The notes: generated by a model not told the origin, from the letters alone. DNA of 40,739 bases from Nonomuraea corallina (GCF_027620315.1 NZ_JAPNNL010000047.1:1-40739), one strand, 5' to 3'; numbered from the stretch's first letter, positions 15,591-23,041 are shown. Numbers and translations: made by a program.

Positions 15591-16498
15591 GCGGGCAGCA
15601 CGCAGGAAGGGCTCTCGACCTCCGTCACCTCGCCCGTCGGCTCGGGGATGCCCCCGGCGAGCGCGAACTCCGCCACGGTGCCCGAGTGCTGGTTGGCCAC
15701 GTACATGCGGTCGCCGTCGATCGCGAAGTGGCGCGGCCAGGCGCCGCCCGACGGCACCTCCGCCACCTGGGACAGGTCGTCGGCCCGCAGCACGGAGATC
15801 GTGTCCGGGCCGCGGTTGGCGACGTAGACCAGGTCGCCGGCGAGCTCCAGGTGGGAGGGGAGGTTCTCCGTCACGGCGGTGGAGGCGCGCACGCGGATGC
15901 CGTCGTCGCCGGGGGCGAGCCGGGTGACCGTGCCGTCGAGCTCGCCCGTCACGTAGAGGACCGGACCGGCGAAGGCGAAGTGGCGCGGCCCGGTGCCCGG
16001 CGGCAGCGTGAGCGGCTCCAGCGCCTCGCCGTCGAGCGTGTAGCGGCGGATCACGTCGGCCCCGAGGTCGGAGACGTACAGCAGGTCCTCGTGGAAGACC
16101 GCCTGATGGGCGTGAGGGCCCTGCTGTCGCTCGGGGTGGGGTCCGGAGCCGTGGCCGCGCAGCACGATCGGGTCGCCGTCGAAGACCCCGCGCGCGTCGA
16201 GCCGGTGGAGGCTGGCCGTGCCGTCGCCGTAGTTGGCGATCGCGAGCAGCCCTCCGGACGGGTGGACGGCGACGTGGCACGGGCTGTCGCCCTCGCTGGA
16301 GCGCTCGTCCCAGGGCGACAGCCGTCCTTCGCGGGCGCTGAAGGCGGTGATCCAGCCCTGGGCCAGCTCTCCCACCGCGTAGATCACGGGGAGCGACGGA
16401 TGGCGCGCCAGGAAGGACGGGGCCGCGAGCCGGGCCAGCTCGCCGCCGGGGGTGACGATGCCGGGCCCGTAGCCGCCTATGTAGGGGTGCCTCTTCAC
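15587..16498 (-). CDS. Lactonase-fold (7-bladed beta-propeller) protein
   Basis: A 303-residue protein of the lactonase/6-phosphogluconolactonase (Pgl, YbhE-type) propeller family. Recurrent blade motifs are visible: DSPCHVAVHPSGGLLAIANYGDGTASLH, PHAHQAVF, GTGPRHFAF, and PSGGAWPRHFAIDGDRMYVANQHSGTV. No signal peptide is present, so it should be cytosolic. The start is GTG at 16498 with GAGAGGA as ribosome site; the gene is divergent from the MarR-GNAT gene over only 30 bases. Whether it is a true 6-phosphogluconolactonase cannot be decided. The family includes cyclic-dipeptide and muconate lactonizing enzymes as well. Confidence 0.85.
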   Translation of the reverse strand: MKRHPYIGGYGPGIVTPGGELARLAAPSFLARHPSLPVIYAVGELAQGWITAFSAREGRLSPWDERSSEGDSPCHVAVHPSGGLLAIANYGDGTASLHRLDARGVFDGDPIVLRGHGSGPHPERQQGPHAHQAVFHEDLLYVSDLGADVIRRYTLDGEALEPLTLPPGTGPRHFAFAGPVLYVTGELDGTVTRLAPGDDGIRVRASTAVTENLPSHLELAGDLVYVANRGPDTISVLRADDLSQVAEVPSGGAWPRHFAIDGDRMYVANQHSGTVAEFALAGGIPEPTGEVTEVESPSCVLPA

Positions 16499-16516
16499 AT
16501 CCCCATCCTCTCATGG

Positions 16517-16550
16517 TTGACTGAAGCAATGAGTTTATTGACTGAGTCAA
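16517..16550. promoter_or_regulatory. Operator pair over the marR-gnat start
   Basis: TTGACTGAGTCAA at 16538-16550 is a perfect 13-bp palindrome lying within codons 4-8 of the MarR-GNAT gene. A partial copy, TTGACTGAAGCAA, lies at 16517-16529, 21 bp (two helical turns) upstream, and touches the ATG. This is the usual arrangement for MarR autoregulation and could also shut the divergent lactonase-fold gene. Confidence 0.65.
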
Positions 16551-17440
16551 CAGTCTCTGAGGTGCGGGCCTTCAACCGCTTCTACACCAGGGTCATCGGC
16601 GTGCTGCAGGCCGGCATGCACGACCTGCCCTACTCGCTGACCGAGGGCAGAGTGCTGTACGAGGTCGCGCACGCGGGCTCGCTCGAGACCGGCGAGCTGC
16701 GGTCGCGGCTCGACCTGGACGCGGGCTACCTGAGCCGGATCCTGACCCGGTTCGACGGCGACGGGCTGATCATCAGGGAGCGCTCGGCCGCCGACGCGCG
16801 CAAGCACCTGGTACGGCTCACCCCGGCCGGCCGGGAGGCGTTCGAGGCGCTCGACCGGGCCTCGACCGACGACATCACGCGGCTTCTCGCCGGGCTGCCG
16901 GAGGACGGCAGGGAGCGGCTGCTCGACGCCATGCGCGCGATCAGGGACGTGCTCGACCCGCCCGCCGGCCCGCGGACCACGCTGATCAGGCCGCCGCGCG
17001 ACGGCGACCTGAGCTGGGTGGTCCACCGGCACGGCGTCCTCTACGCCAGGGAGTACGGCTGGGGCAGGGATTTCGAGCAGCTGGTGGCGCGCGTCGTGGC
17101 CGACTTCGACCCGGCGTGCGACGCGCTCTGGATCGCCGAGGTCGACGGCCGGCCCGCCGGCTGCGTCTTCTACATCCGCAAGGACGGCACGACGGGGCAG
17201 CTCAGGCTGCTGCTGGTGGAGCCGTCAGCGCGCGGGCTCGGCCTGGGTCGCCGGCTGGTCGAGGAGTGCCTGCGGCACGCCAGGGCCGACGGGCGCGAAC
17301 GGGTCGTCCTGTGGACCCGCGACTGCCTGACCAGCGCGCGGCGCGTCTACGAGGCCGCCGGGTTCCGGCTCGACTCCCAGGAGAAGGGCTCGGAGAACGG
17401 GATCGAGGTCACCGAGCAGATGTGGTCCGTCGACCTGTGA
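16529..17440 (+). CDS. MarR-GNAT fusion regulator/acetyltransferase
   Basis: A 303-residue fusion. Residues 1-145 form a winged-helix MarR domain (LTEGRVLYEVAHAG, LDLDAGYLSRILTRFDGDGLI, DARKHLVRLTPAGREAFEALD). Residues about 150-300 form a GNAT N-acetyltransferase with the acetyl-CoA loop RGLGLGRRLVEECLRHAR. Such fusions occur widely in actinobacteria; the acetyltransferase may inactivate the ligand that the MarR part senses, but no substrate is known. The ATG at 16529 has no clear Shine-Dalgarno, and the operator palindromes overlap the start. It is divergent from the lactonase-fold gene and convergent with the PhoX-like gene. Confidence 0.92.
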   Translation: MSLLTESTVSEVRAFNRFYTRVIGVLQAGMHDLPYSLTEGRVLYEVAHAGSLETGELRSRLDLDAGYLSRILTRFDGDGLIIRERSAADARKHLVRLTPAGREAFEALDRASTDDITRLLAGLPEDGRERLLDAMRAIRDVLDPPAGPRTTLIRPPRDGDLSWVVHRHGVLYAREYGWGRDFEQLVARVVADFDPACDALWIAEVDGRPAGCVFYIRKDGTTGQLRLLLVEPSARGLGLGRRLVEECLRHARADGRERVVLWTRDCLTSARRVYEAAGFRLDSQEKGSENGIEVTEQMWSVDL

Positions 17441-17455
17441 GGGCCGGGCGCGGGG

Positions 17456-17479
17456 GGCGGGCCACGCGGCGGGTCACGC
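17456..17479 (-). repeat. 12-bp tandem duplication over the phoX-like stop
   Basis: Two units, GGCGGGCCACGC and GGCGGGTCACGC, differing at one base. The stop of the PhoX-like gene (17474-17476) lies in the second unit, between convergent genes. Confidence 0.75.
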
Positions 17480-18502
17480 GGCGCGGAACGGGCCCGTGAC
17501 CTCGAACGTGTGGCCCGCGGCGGCCTCCCGCCTGGCCGAGAAGTAGAGCCGGTCACCGGCCGGCGCGAACGCCAGCCCGGTCAGCTCGGCGCCCGGACGG
17601 CCGGCGAACCGCAGGAACGGCGTGATCTCCCGGTCCGGGGTGATCACGTCGATCCTGGTGGCGTCCCGGGAGACGTACAGGTCGCCCGAGGGGGCCGCGG
17701 TGACGGCGCGCACGCCGTCGCACACCCGCTCCACCGCCGAGGTCTGCGTGTCGTACGCCCACAGCGTGCCGTCGCCCCTGGTGGTGAAGAAGCACACGCC
17801 GCCGGCGTAGTGACAGGCGTCGCCGCCGTCGAACCTGCGCGCCTCGCACACCTGGTGACGGGTGCCCTTGAGCGGCGCGGCCGGCCACGGCACCGGCTCC
17901 CACCGGCCGGAGCCGCACAGCACCTCCAGCGCGCCCTCGGTCAGGTCGCCCCAGTCGTACGGGCGGAACCGGTAGAAGCAGCCGTCGCGCTCGCCCTCGG
18001 TCAGGTAGACGACCTGCCGGTCGGGGTCGCAGGCGGCCGCCTCGTGCCGGAACCGGCCCATCGCCAGCCGGGGACGCGCCGCGCGGACACCGTACGGGTC
18101 GCACTCGAACACGCGGCCCCGGTGGCCGAGCTCGCCGGACAGCCACGTGTTCCAGGGGGTGGCGCCGCCCGCGCGGTTGAGCTCGGTGCCGGACAGGATG
18201 CGGTAGGCGTCGCCGACGGAGCCGTCGGGCCGGAAGCGGATCGCCGCCGCGCCGCCGAGCAGGGACAGCTCGGAGTTGGACACGTAGATCCAGCCGTCGC
18301 CGTCGGGGAAGCACGCTCCGTCGTCGGGCGCGGCGTGCCAGGTCAGCCCGGCCACCTTGCTCCCCGAACGGGCCACCACCCTGCCGCCGAACCCCGCTGG
18401 CAGGGACAGCAGCCCTTCGGCGCCGGGCTCCTGGACCGGTCCGTACGGGCTCACCCCGCCCTGGGAGAGCGGGCCCGTACGGAGAAGAGTCTTGTGGGAC
18501 AT
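17474..18502 (-). CDS. PhoX-like (DUF839) phosphatase-fold protein
   Basis: A 342-residue protein resembling the PhoX/DUF839 beta-propeller family, with GLTWHAAPDDGACFPDGDGWIYVSNSE, NRAGGATPWNTWLSGE, EAAACDPDRQVVYLTEGE and a C-terminal GLAFAPAGDRLYFSAR. Full PhoX alkaline phosphatases are near 600-700 residues and Tat-exported; this short form has no signal peptide and is probably cytosolic. It may be a phosphatase or only share the fold. ATG at 18502 follows GAGGGAGG. It is transcribed away from dps and converges with the MarR-GNAT gene. Confidence 0.78.
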   Translation of the reverse strand: MSHKTLLRTGPLSQGGVSPYGPVQEPGAEGLLSLPAGFGGRVVARSGSKVAGLTWHAAPDDGACFPDGDGWIYVSNSELSLLGGAAAIRFRPDGSVGDAYRILSGTELNRAGGATPWNTWLSGELGHRGRVFECDPYGVRAARPRLAMGRFRHEAAACDPDRQVVYLTEGERDGCFYRFRPYDWGDLTEGALEVLCGSGRWEPVPWPAAPLKGTRHQVCEARRFDGGDACHYAGGVCFFTTRGDGTLWAYDTQTSAVERVCDGVRAVTAAPSGDLYVSRDATRIDVITPDREITPFLRFAGRPGAELTGLAFAPAGDRLYFSARREAAAGHTFEVTGPFRAA

Positions 18503-18611
18503 CGGTTGGGCCTCCCTCTGGATGCCACGCTAGTCGACCGCACGGACGTGAAGGGGGAGGACACCGCGATCGAACGGCACACGAACGAGAAAGGGCCTCC
18601 CGGCATGCGGA

Positions 18612-18638
18612 AGCCCGGGGCCGGCCGGCTCCCGGGCT
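18612..18638 (-). terminator. Candidate terminator of dps
   Basis: Perfect 8-bp arms AGCCCGGG and CCCGGGCT with an 11-base loop, 16 bases past the dps stop on the minus strand. A pyrimidine-rich stretch (CCCTTTCTCG) follows about 20 bases later. Confidence 0.5.
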
Positions 18639-18653
18639 CGCGTCCCGCACGCA

Positions 18654-19121
18654 TCAGCTCATGGCCTGGAACATCCAGTGCTGCTTCTCGATGTCCTGGT
18701 TGACGGCGATGAGAAGGTCCTGGGTCGACGGGTCGGACTCCTCGGTCATGTCGATGCGCTCGCGCATCCGCCGGCCGATGCCGCCGAGGACGTCGGTCAT
18801 CGCCGACACCACCTTGCCGGACTCGAGCCATCCGGACTCCGGCTGGGACAGCTGGCTGGACTTGGACACCGTGGCGGACCTGCCGTCGGCGTTCATGCCC
18901 AGGGCGGACATGCGCTCGGCGAGGGTGTCGGTGTGCCGGCGGGCCAGCGTGACGACCTCGTCGAGCTGCAGGTGGACCGAACGGAAGTTGGGGCCGATGA
19001 CGTTCCAGTGCATCTGCTTGGCGACCAGGGAGAGGTCGATCAGGTCTATGAGGGCGCCTTGCAGGCACTTGCCGGTCGTGGTCTTAGCGTCGCCCGAAAG
19101 CGGGCTGTTAATCGTAGCCAT
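18654..19121 (-). CDS. dps: Dps-family ferritin-like DNA-protection protein
   Basis: A 155-residue Dps-type miniferritin that stores iron and uses H2O2 as oxidant, forming a dodecamer. The intersubunit ferroxidase residues are visible in KQMHWNVIGPNFRSVHLQLDEV (first His of HWNV, later His, then Asp-Glu), and the C-terminal helix ends EKQHWMFQAMS. ATG at 19121 was chosen over an ATG 11 codons upstream because GGGGAGGAGG sits 6 bases before it. It is divergent from the merR-vit operon; the 88-base gap holds a strong inverted repeat, so its expression may be tied to that regulator. Confidence 0.93.
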   Translation of the reverse strand: MATINSPLSGDAKTTTGKCLQGALIDLIDLSLVAKQMHWNVIGPNFRSVHLQLDEVVTLARRHTDTLAERMSALGMNADGRSATVSKSSQLSQPESGWLESGKVVSAMTDVLGGIGRRMRERIDMTEESDPSTQDLLIAVNQDIEKQHWMFQAMS

Positions 19122-19174
19122 GTCGTACCTCCTCCCCGAGGATGTGCCTTTCATGCCCGGATTTCTGATTCCCT

Positions 19175-19205
19175 TGACACTGTAATAGTGACAGTGTCAC
19201 TGTGA
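19175..19205. promoter_or_regulatory. Inverted-repeat operator between dps and merR
   Basis: TGACACTG (19175-19182) and CAGTGTCA (19192-19199) are perfect 8-bp arms with a 9-bp spacer. A second palindrome, AGTGAC-AGT-GTCACT, overlaps its right half (19187-19201). TTGACA at 19174-19179 is a consensus -35 for the merR side. This resembles a MerR-type operator placed in the promoter and just upstream of the merR ATG. Confidence 0.65.
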
Positions 19206-19209
19206 GGGT

Positions 19210-19971
19210 ATGAGCGACACCTGGACCATCGGCGAGCTGGCGGAGCGCGCGGCCGACGCGCTGCGCGCCCACGCGCAGCCGCTCAACGGCCGGGTCCGCG
19301 ACGTGCCGGGCGAGCGGCTCATCAGGTGGTACACCACGATCGGGCTGGTCGACCCGCCGCTGACCCGGCGCGGCCGGATCGCCCGCTACGGGCGGCGCCA
19401 CCTGCTGCAACTGGTCGCGGTCAAACGCCTGCAGGCGGAGGGCATGTCGATCGCCGACATCCAGGCGGCCCTCGCGGGCGCCCCGGACGCCTCGCTCGAA
19501 GCCACGGCCCGCCTCCCCGGTCCCCCGCCCGAGGCCGGGGATCTCCGCACCCCCCGCGGTGCGGGGGCGGACGCGCGGCTTGGCGTGTCCGCGTCCGGAG
19601 TGGTCCCGCCGCCCGGCTCACCGGACGGCCAGGAGCCGCCGGGCACGGAGGCGGGCGCGTACCTGGAGGACGGGAGACCGCGGACCCGGTCCAGGTTCTG
19701 GGCGGATCGGCCCGCACAAGGACCGGATCGAGGTGTGCGGAAGCCGCGCGGCGGCTTCCATGAGGAGAACCCCGGCGCACCGGCCGGCGGGGCCGGGCGG
19801 ACGGAGCGGCGCGGCGGGACGCCCGGGGCCGTGCACGGGGTGCGGCTGGCGGGAGGGGTGACGCTGGTGCTCGACGAGGCGCGGCGGGCCCCCGGGGACG
19901 ACGACGTGCGGGCGCTGCTCGCGGCGGCGGGGCCGCTGCTCGCGGTGCTCGAAGAGAGAGGACTCCTATGA
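19210..19971 (+). CDS. MerR-family transcriptional regulator
   Basis: A 253-residue regulator. Residues 1-95 hold the winged-helix MerR domain (WTIGELAERAADAL, ERLIRWYTTIGLVDPP, ARYGRRHLLQLVAVKRLQAEG, MSIADIQAALAG). Residues about 99-205 are a low-complexity Pro/Gly/Arg-rich linker. A conserved-looking C terminus follows (about 208-253, VRLAGGVTLVLDEARRAPG and an alpha-helical end). The linker DNA contains a perfect 9-bp hairpin at 19739-19759, unusual in a coding region. ATG at 19210 has GAGGG only one base away, so initiation may be leaderless-like. The stop overlaps the ATG of the VIT-VWA gene (ATGA), so the two are coupled. It probably controls that operon through the adjacent inverted repeat. 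Confidence 0.9.
   Translation: MSDTWTIGELAERAADALRAHAQPLNGRVRDVPGERLIRWYTTIGLVDPPLTRRGRIARYGRRHLLQLVAVKRLQAEGMSIADIQAALAGAPDASLEATARLPGPPPEAGDLRTPRGAGADARLGVSASGVVPPPGSPDGQEPPGTEAGAYLEDGRPRTRSRFWADRPAQGPDRGVRKPRGGFHEENPGAPAGGAGRTERRGGTPGAVHGVRLAGGVTLVLDEARRAPGDDDVRALLAAAGPLLAVLEERGLL
19739..19759 (+). repeat. Hairpin inside the merR linker region
   Basis: GGAAGCCGC and GCGGCTTCC around GCG, a perfect 9-bp stem with a 3-base loop in coding DNA. The flanks also contain CCGGTCC and GGACCGG. Together they could be a remnant of a small inserted palindromic element that enlarged the linker. Confidence 0.5.
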
Positions 19972-22274
19972 AGATCACTTCGCTTGAGCCCGCCCGATGC
20001 GTGCCGGAGCCCGACGCCGGGATCGGGGCGCTGCGGACCGAGCGCGGCAACCTGCCGCTGGAGAGCGTCGACGTGCACGCCGCGATCGCGGGCCTGGTCG
20101 CCGGGGTGGAGGTGGCCCAGGGCTTCCGCAACCCGTTCGACGTCACGCTGGAGGCCACGTACGTCTTCCCGCTGCCCGACAGGGCCGCCGTCACCGCGTT
20201 CCGGATGGAGGCGGACGACCGGGTCGTCGAGGGGGTGCTCAAGGAGCGCGGCCAGGCGCGCGCCGACTACGACAGGGCGCTGCGCGAGGGCAGGCGGGCG
20301 GCGATCGCCGAGGAGGACCGGCCTGACGTGTTCACCATCCGGGTGGGCAACATCCTGCCCGGCGAGCGGGTGACGGTCCGGCTGACGCTGAGCCAGCCGC
20401 TGCCGTACGAGGACGGCGCGGCGACGTTCCGCTTCCCGCTGGTGGTGGCGCCCCGCTACATCCCGGGCGAGGCGCTCGACGGCCCGCCCGCCGGGTCGGG
20501 CACCGCGCCGGACACCGACGCGGTCCCTGACGCCTCCCGCGTCACTCCCCCGGTGCTGCTGCCCGGCTTCCCGAACCCGGTCCGCCTGTCCCTGTCGGCC
20601 ACCGTCGACGCCGCCGGGCTGGACCTGCGCGAGCTGGCCTCCAGCCTGCACGTGGTCGAGGAGGAGGGCGACACCGTACGGCTGCGCCCGGGTGAGCGGC
20701 TGGACCGTGACTTCATCCTGCGGCTGTCGTTCGCCGCGTCCACGTCCCTGCAGTTCGACGGCGCGGGCACGTTCGCGCTGTTCGTGGTCCCGCCCGAGCT
20801 GGAGACGGACCGGCGGCCGCGCGACCTCGTGCTGCTGCTGGACCGGTCGGGCAGCATGGCGGGCTGGAAGATGGTCGCGGCGCGCCGGGCCGCGGCCCGG
20901 ATCGTCGACACGCTCACGCCGGGCGACCGGTTCGCGGTCCTGGCGTTCGACTCGGTGGTGGAGGAGGCGTTCGAGGGCCTGGCCGAAGGGTCCGACCGCA
21001 ACCGCTACCGCGCCGTCGAGCACCTGGCCAGGGTGGACGCGCGCGGCGGCACCGAGCTGCTGGAGCCGCTGCGCCGGGCCATCGCCCTGCTCGGCGGCGA
21101 GCAGGGCAGGGAACGCGTCCTGGTCCTGGTCACCGACGGCCAGGTCGGCAACGAGGACCAGATCCTGGAGCTGACCGGCGGCGCGCTGTCGGCCATGCGG
21201 GTGCACACGGTCGGCATCGACCGGGCGGTGAACGCGGGCTTCCTGGGCCGGCTGGCCGGCCTGGGCGCGGGCCGGAGCGAGCTGGTGGACTCGGAGGACC
21301 GGCTGGACGCGGCCATGGAGCAGATCCACCGCCGGATCGGCGCGCCGCTGGTGACGGACCTGTCGCTGAAGGACCTGGACGTGGAGCCGGGCACGGTCAC
21401 GCGCCTGGGGTCCCTCTTCCCCGGCGTGCCGCTGCGGGTGTACGGGCGGTGCCGGGGCGGCTCGGCCGTGACGGTGCGCGGCCTGGCGTCCGGCGCGCCG
21501 TGGGAGGAGCGTGTGCCGGGCACCGTCGTCGACAGCCCGGCCCTGGGCGCCGTCTGGGCGCGCGCCCACCTGCGCGAGCTGGAGGACCGGTACGCGATGG
21601 GCGAGCGGGAGCTGGAAGGGGAGATCGTCCGGGTCTCGCTGGAGCACGGCGTGCTGTGCAGGTTCACCGCCTACGTCGCGGCCGACACCCGGCAGGTGGC
21701 CGAGGGCGGCCCGGAGCACCAGGTGATCCAGCCGGTGGAGCAGCCGAGCGGCTGGGAGGCGCCGGTCTCGCCGATGGCGTTCGGCCTCACCGCGATGGCA
21801 GGGCCCGCGCCGGCGCCGCCCCCCGCCTCCGGCGGGCCCGGGATCGCGCCCGCGGGCGGTTTCGCGGCCATGCTGGGCGGCGATGACGCGTTCCTGCCGG
21901 GGGCGGGGCCCGCGCCGCGGATGGCGCGCGGGCCGATGTCCGCGCGGCCCGCGCCGCGCGCCACGCGGAGCCTGGACACCGTGCGTCCCCAGCTGGTGGC
22001 CGAGCTGGACCGGCTGAAGGCGCTGCACGCTCCGGGCGCTCTCTACCTGGCCGATCTCGGCTCCCGGCTGGCCGCGCTGTCGGCGTACCTGGGCGGGCAC
22101 GCCGAGCTGGCCGCGCTGGCCCGCGAGCTGGAGGCGGCCGAGCGGCCGGGGACCGACCCGGAGGCGCTCCGCCGGCGCGCCATCGAGGTGCTCACCGCCC
22201 TGACCGGCGGCTCCGGCCCCCGCGGCGGGAGCGGGGGCGAGGGCAGGGAACGCCCGTTCTGGAAGCGGGCCTGA
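19968..22274 (+). CDS. VIT and von Willebrand A domain protein
   Basis: A 768-residue protein with the inter-alpha-trypsin-inhibitor (VIT) domain at about 1-140 (GFRNPFDVTLEATYVFPLPDRAAV), then a VWA domain at about 285-450 with an intact metal-ion adhesion motif DRSGS (292-296) and the later GGTELLEPL and VTDGQVGNED blocks. The C-terminal third is Pro/Ala/Gly-rich (about 600-665) followed by a helical end. No signal peptide or membrane helix is seen, so it appears cytosolic. The MIDAS suggests Mg2+-dependent protein binding. VIT-VWA proteins are widespread in bacteria, with few functions known. It is translationally coupled to merR (4-base overlap; GAGAGAGGA ribosome site), and dps is divergent. 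A stress-inducible assembly or sequestration role is inference only. Confidence 0.92.
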   Translation: MKITSLEPARCVPEPDAGIGALRTERGNLPLESVDVHAAIAGLVAGVEVAQGFRNPFDVTLEATYVFPLPDRAAVTAFRMEADDRVVEGVLKERGQARADYDRALREGRRAAIAEEDRPDVFTIRVGNILPGERVTVRLTLSQPLPYEDGAATFRFPLVVAPRYIPGEALDGPPAGSGTAPDTDAVPDASRVTPPVLLPGFPNPVRLSLSATVDAAGLDLRELASSLHVVEEEGDTVRLRPGERLDRDFILRLSFAASTSLQFDGAGTFALFVVPPELETDRRPRDLVLLLDRSGSMAGWKMVAARRAAARIVDTLTPGDRFAVLAFDSVVEEAFEGLAEGSDRNRYRAVEHLARVDARGGTELLEPLRRAIALLGGEQGRERVLVLVTDGQVGNEDQILELTGGALSAMRVHTVGIDRAVNAGFLGRLAGLGAGRSELVDSEDRLDAAMEQIHRRIGAPLVTDLSLKDLDVEPGTVTRLGSLFPGVPLRVYGRCRGGSAVTVRGLASGAPWEERVPGTVVDSPALGAVWARAHLRELEDRYAMGERELEGEIVRVSLEHGVLCRFTAYVAADTRQVAEGGPEHQVIQPVEQPSGWEAPVSPMAFGLTAMAGPAPAPPPASGGPGIAPAGGFAAMLGGDDAFLPGAGPAPRMARGPMSARPAPRATRSLDTVRPQLVAELDRLKALHAPGALYLADLGSRLAALSAYLGGHAELAALARELEAAERPGTDPEALRRRAIEVLTALTGGSGPRGGSGGEGRERPFWKRA

Positions 22275-22567
22275 CGGTCACCGCAGCGGCGTCTACTCCT
22301 TGACGTCCACTCCTTGAACAGCACCAGCTCACAGGCGTCCGCCACGGTGTACGGGTCGTCGCGCAGGATGGCGCGCAGCTCCGCCTCGTCGGCGACCTCG
22401 TACACGTGCAGGGCGCCGCTGTCGTCCGCCCAGGGGCCGGCCGTCACCAGCAGGCCCCTGTCCTTCAGCCCGCGCAGGTGCTCGCGATGAGCGGGCCGCA
22501 CCCGCAGCCGCTCCCGCCGCCGCTCCGGGTCGCCGTCGAAGGCCAGTGGGACCACGTATCTCGTCAT
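22043..22567 (-). CDS. YciI-family protein with lost stop codon
   Basis: From ATG 22567 the first 86 codons are a YciI-like domain (ferredoxin-like alpha+beta fold): MTRYVVPLAF, REHLRGLKDRGLLVTAGPWADDSG, LHVYEVADEAELRAILRDDPY, ACELVLFKEW. YciI proteins are usually 90-100 residues. Here the frame runs on for about 88 codons through the antisense strand of the VIT-VWA gene, with no family resemblance. At the expected end a 14-bp tandem duplication is present (22290-22303 and 22304-22317). The distal copy has TAG out of frame, and the proximal copy has TGG (22307-22309) where TAG would stop the frame. The natural end was probably near 22307, so the extension is likely junk or a recent change. 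YciI enzymes may be dehydrochlorinases or small-molecule binders; the function here is unknown. Confidence 0.7.
   Translation of the reverse strand: MTRYVVPLAFDGDPERRRERLRVRPAHREHLRGLKDRGLLVTAGPWADDSGALHVYEVADEAELRAILRDDPYTVADACELVLFKEWTSRSRRRCGDRQARFQNGRSLPSPPLPPRGPEPPVRAVSTSMARRRSASGSVPGRSAASSSRASAASSACPPRYADSAASREPRSAR
22290..22317 (-). repeat. 14-bp tandem duplication at the yciI stop
   Basis: Two adjacent 14-bp units differing at one base (CGTCTACTCCTTGA, CGTCCACTCCTTGA on the plus strand). The variable base makes TAG in one copy and TGG in the other on the yciI strand. Confidence 0.85.
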
Positions 22568-22626
22568 GCCCGGCAGGCTAGGGCCGCGAGGCCGGCGGGC
22601 GCCGCGCCGCGGGACACGACGGTGGT

Positions 22627-22640
22627 GTATCACCGGATAC
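22627..22640. repeat. Inverted repeat before the cNMP-domain gene
   Basis: GTATC-ACCG-GATAC ends immediately before the ATG at 22641, in the 73-base divergent gap to yciI. It is a possible operator; GGTG-TAT-CACC overlaps it. Confidence 0.4.
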
Positions 22641-22973
22641 ATGACGTACGCGCTGGCCGATCTGCCGATGCTGAGCGGGCTGGACGCCGCGCGGGTCCGG
22701 GAGCTGGAAGGGCTGGCCCGGCGCCGCCGCTACCCGGCCGGCCAGGTGCTGTGCACCGAGGGCGACCCCGCGGGTGAGCTGATCGTGCTGCTGGACGGCC
22801 GGGTCCGGGCGAGCCGGGCGGGCGCGGACGGCCGGGAGGCGGTGCTGGCGGCGCCGTCCGCCCCGGTCGCGTTCGACAAGACCGCGCTCCTGGCGGGCCT
22901 GGTCCGGCTCGGCAGGTCGGAGGTGACCGTGCTCGACCGGGACGCGCTCGCCCGTATCGGCGGCGCGCCCTGA
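22641..22973 (+). CDS. Stand-alone cyclic-nucleotide-binding (Crp-like) domain
   Basis: A 110-residue protein resembling only the cNMP-binding beta-barrel of Crp/Fnr regulators: MLSGLDAARVRELEGLARRR, YPAGQVLCTEGDPAGELIVLLDGRV and the VTVLDRDAL end. No helix-turn-helix follows; the frame stops at 22973 with no DNA-binding domain in the next 80 bases in any frame. The usual phosphate-binding cassette (GE...R-A/S) is not clear, so it may bind another ligand or none. ATG at 22641 was chosen because the domain begins there; upstream codons show no homology. Divergent from yciI. Possibly a decoy or sensor subunit, or a relic of a truncated regulator. Confidence 0.72.
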   Translation: MTYALADLPMLSGLDAARVRELEGLARRRRYPAGQVLCTEGDPAGELIVLLDGRVRASRAGADGREAVLAAPSAPVAFDKTALLAGLVRLGRSEVTVLDRDALARIGGAP

Positions 22974-22974
22974 T

Positions 22975-22996
22975 CCCGGCCTCGTCCGTCGCCGGG
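22975..22996 (+). terminator. Short hairpin after the cNMP-domain gene
   Basis: CCCGGC and GCCGGG with a 10-base loop, beginning two bases after the stop at 22973. Weak but suitably placed as a terminator before mmuM. Confidence 0.35.
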
Positions 22997-23041
22997 CACG
23001 AGCGGAGGAACCACGGAAAAAGCCGGCACCTCGGGCAGCCG

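Noticed and set aside
14837..16528. Upstream 564 codons of the long frame ending in MarR-GNAT
   Set aside because: They run through the Clp-N gene in another frame and opposite the lactonase-fold gene; homology begins only at the ATG at 16529.
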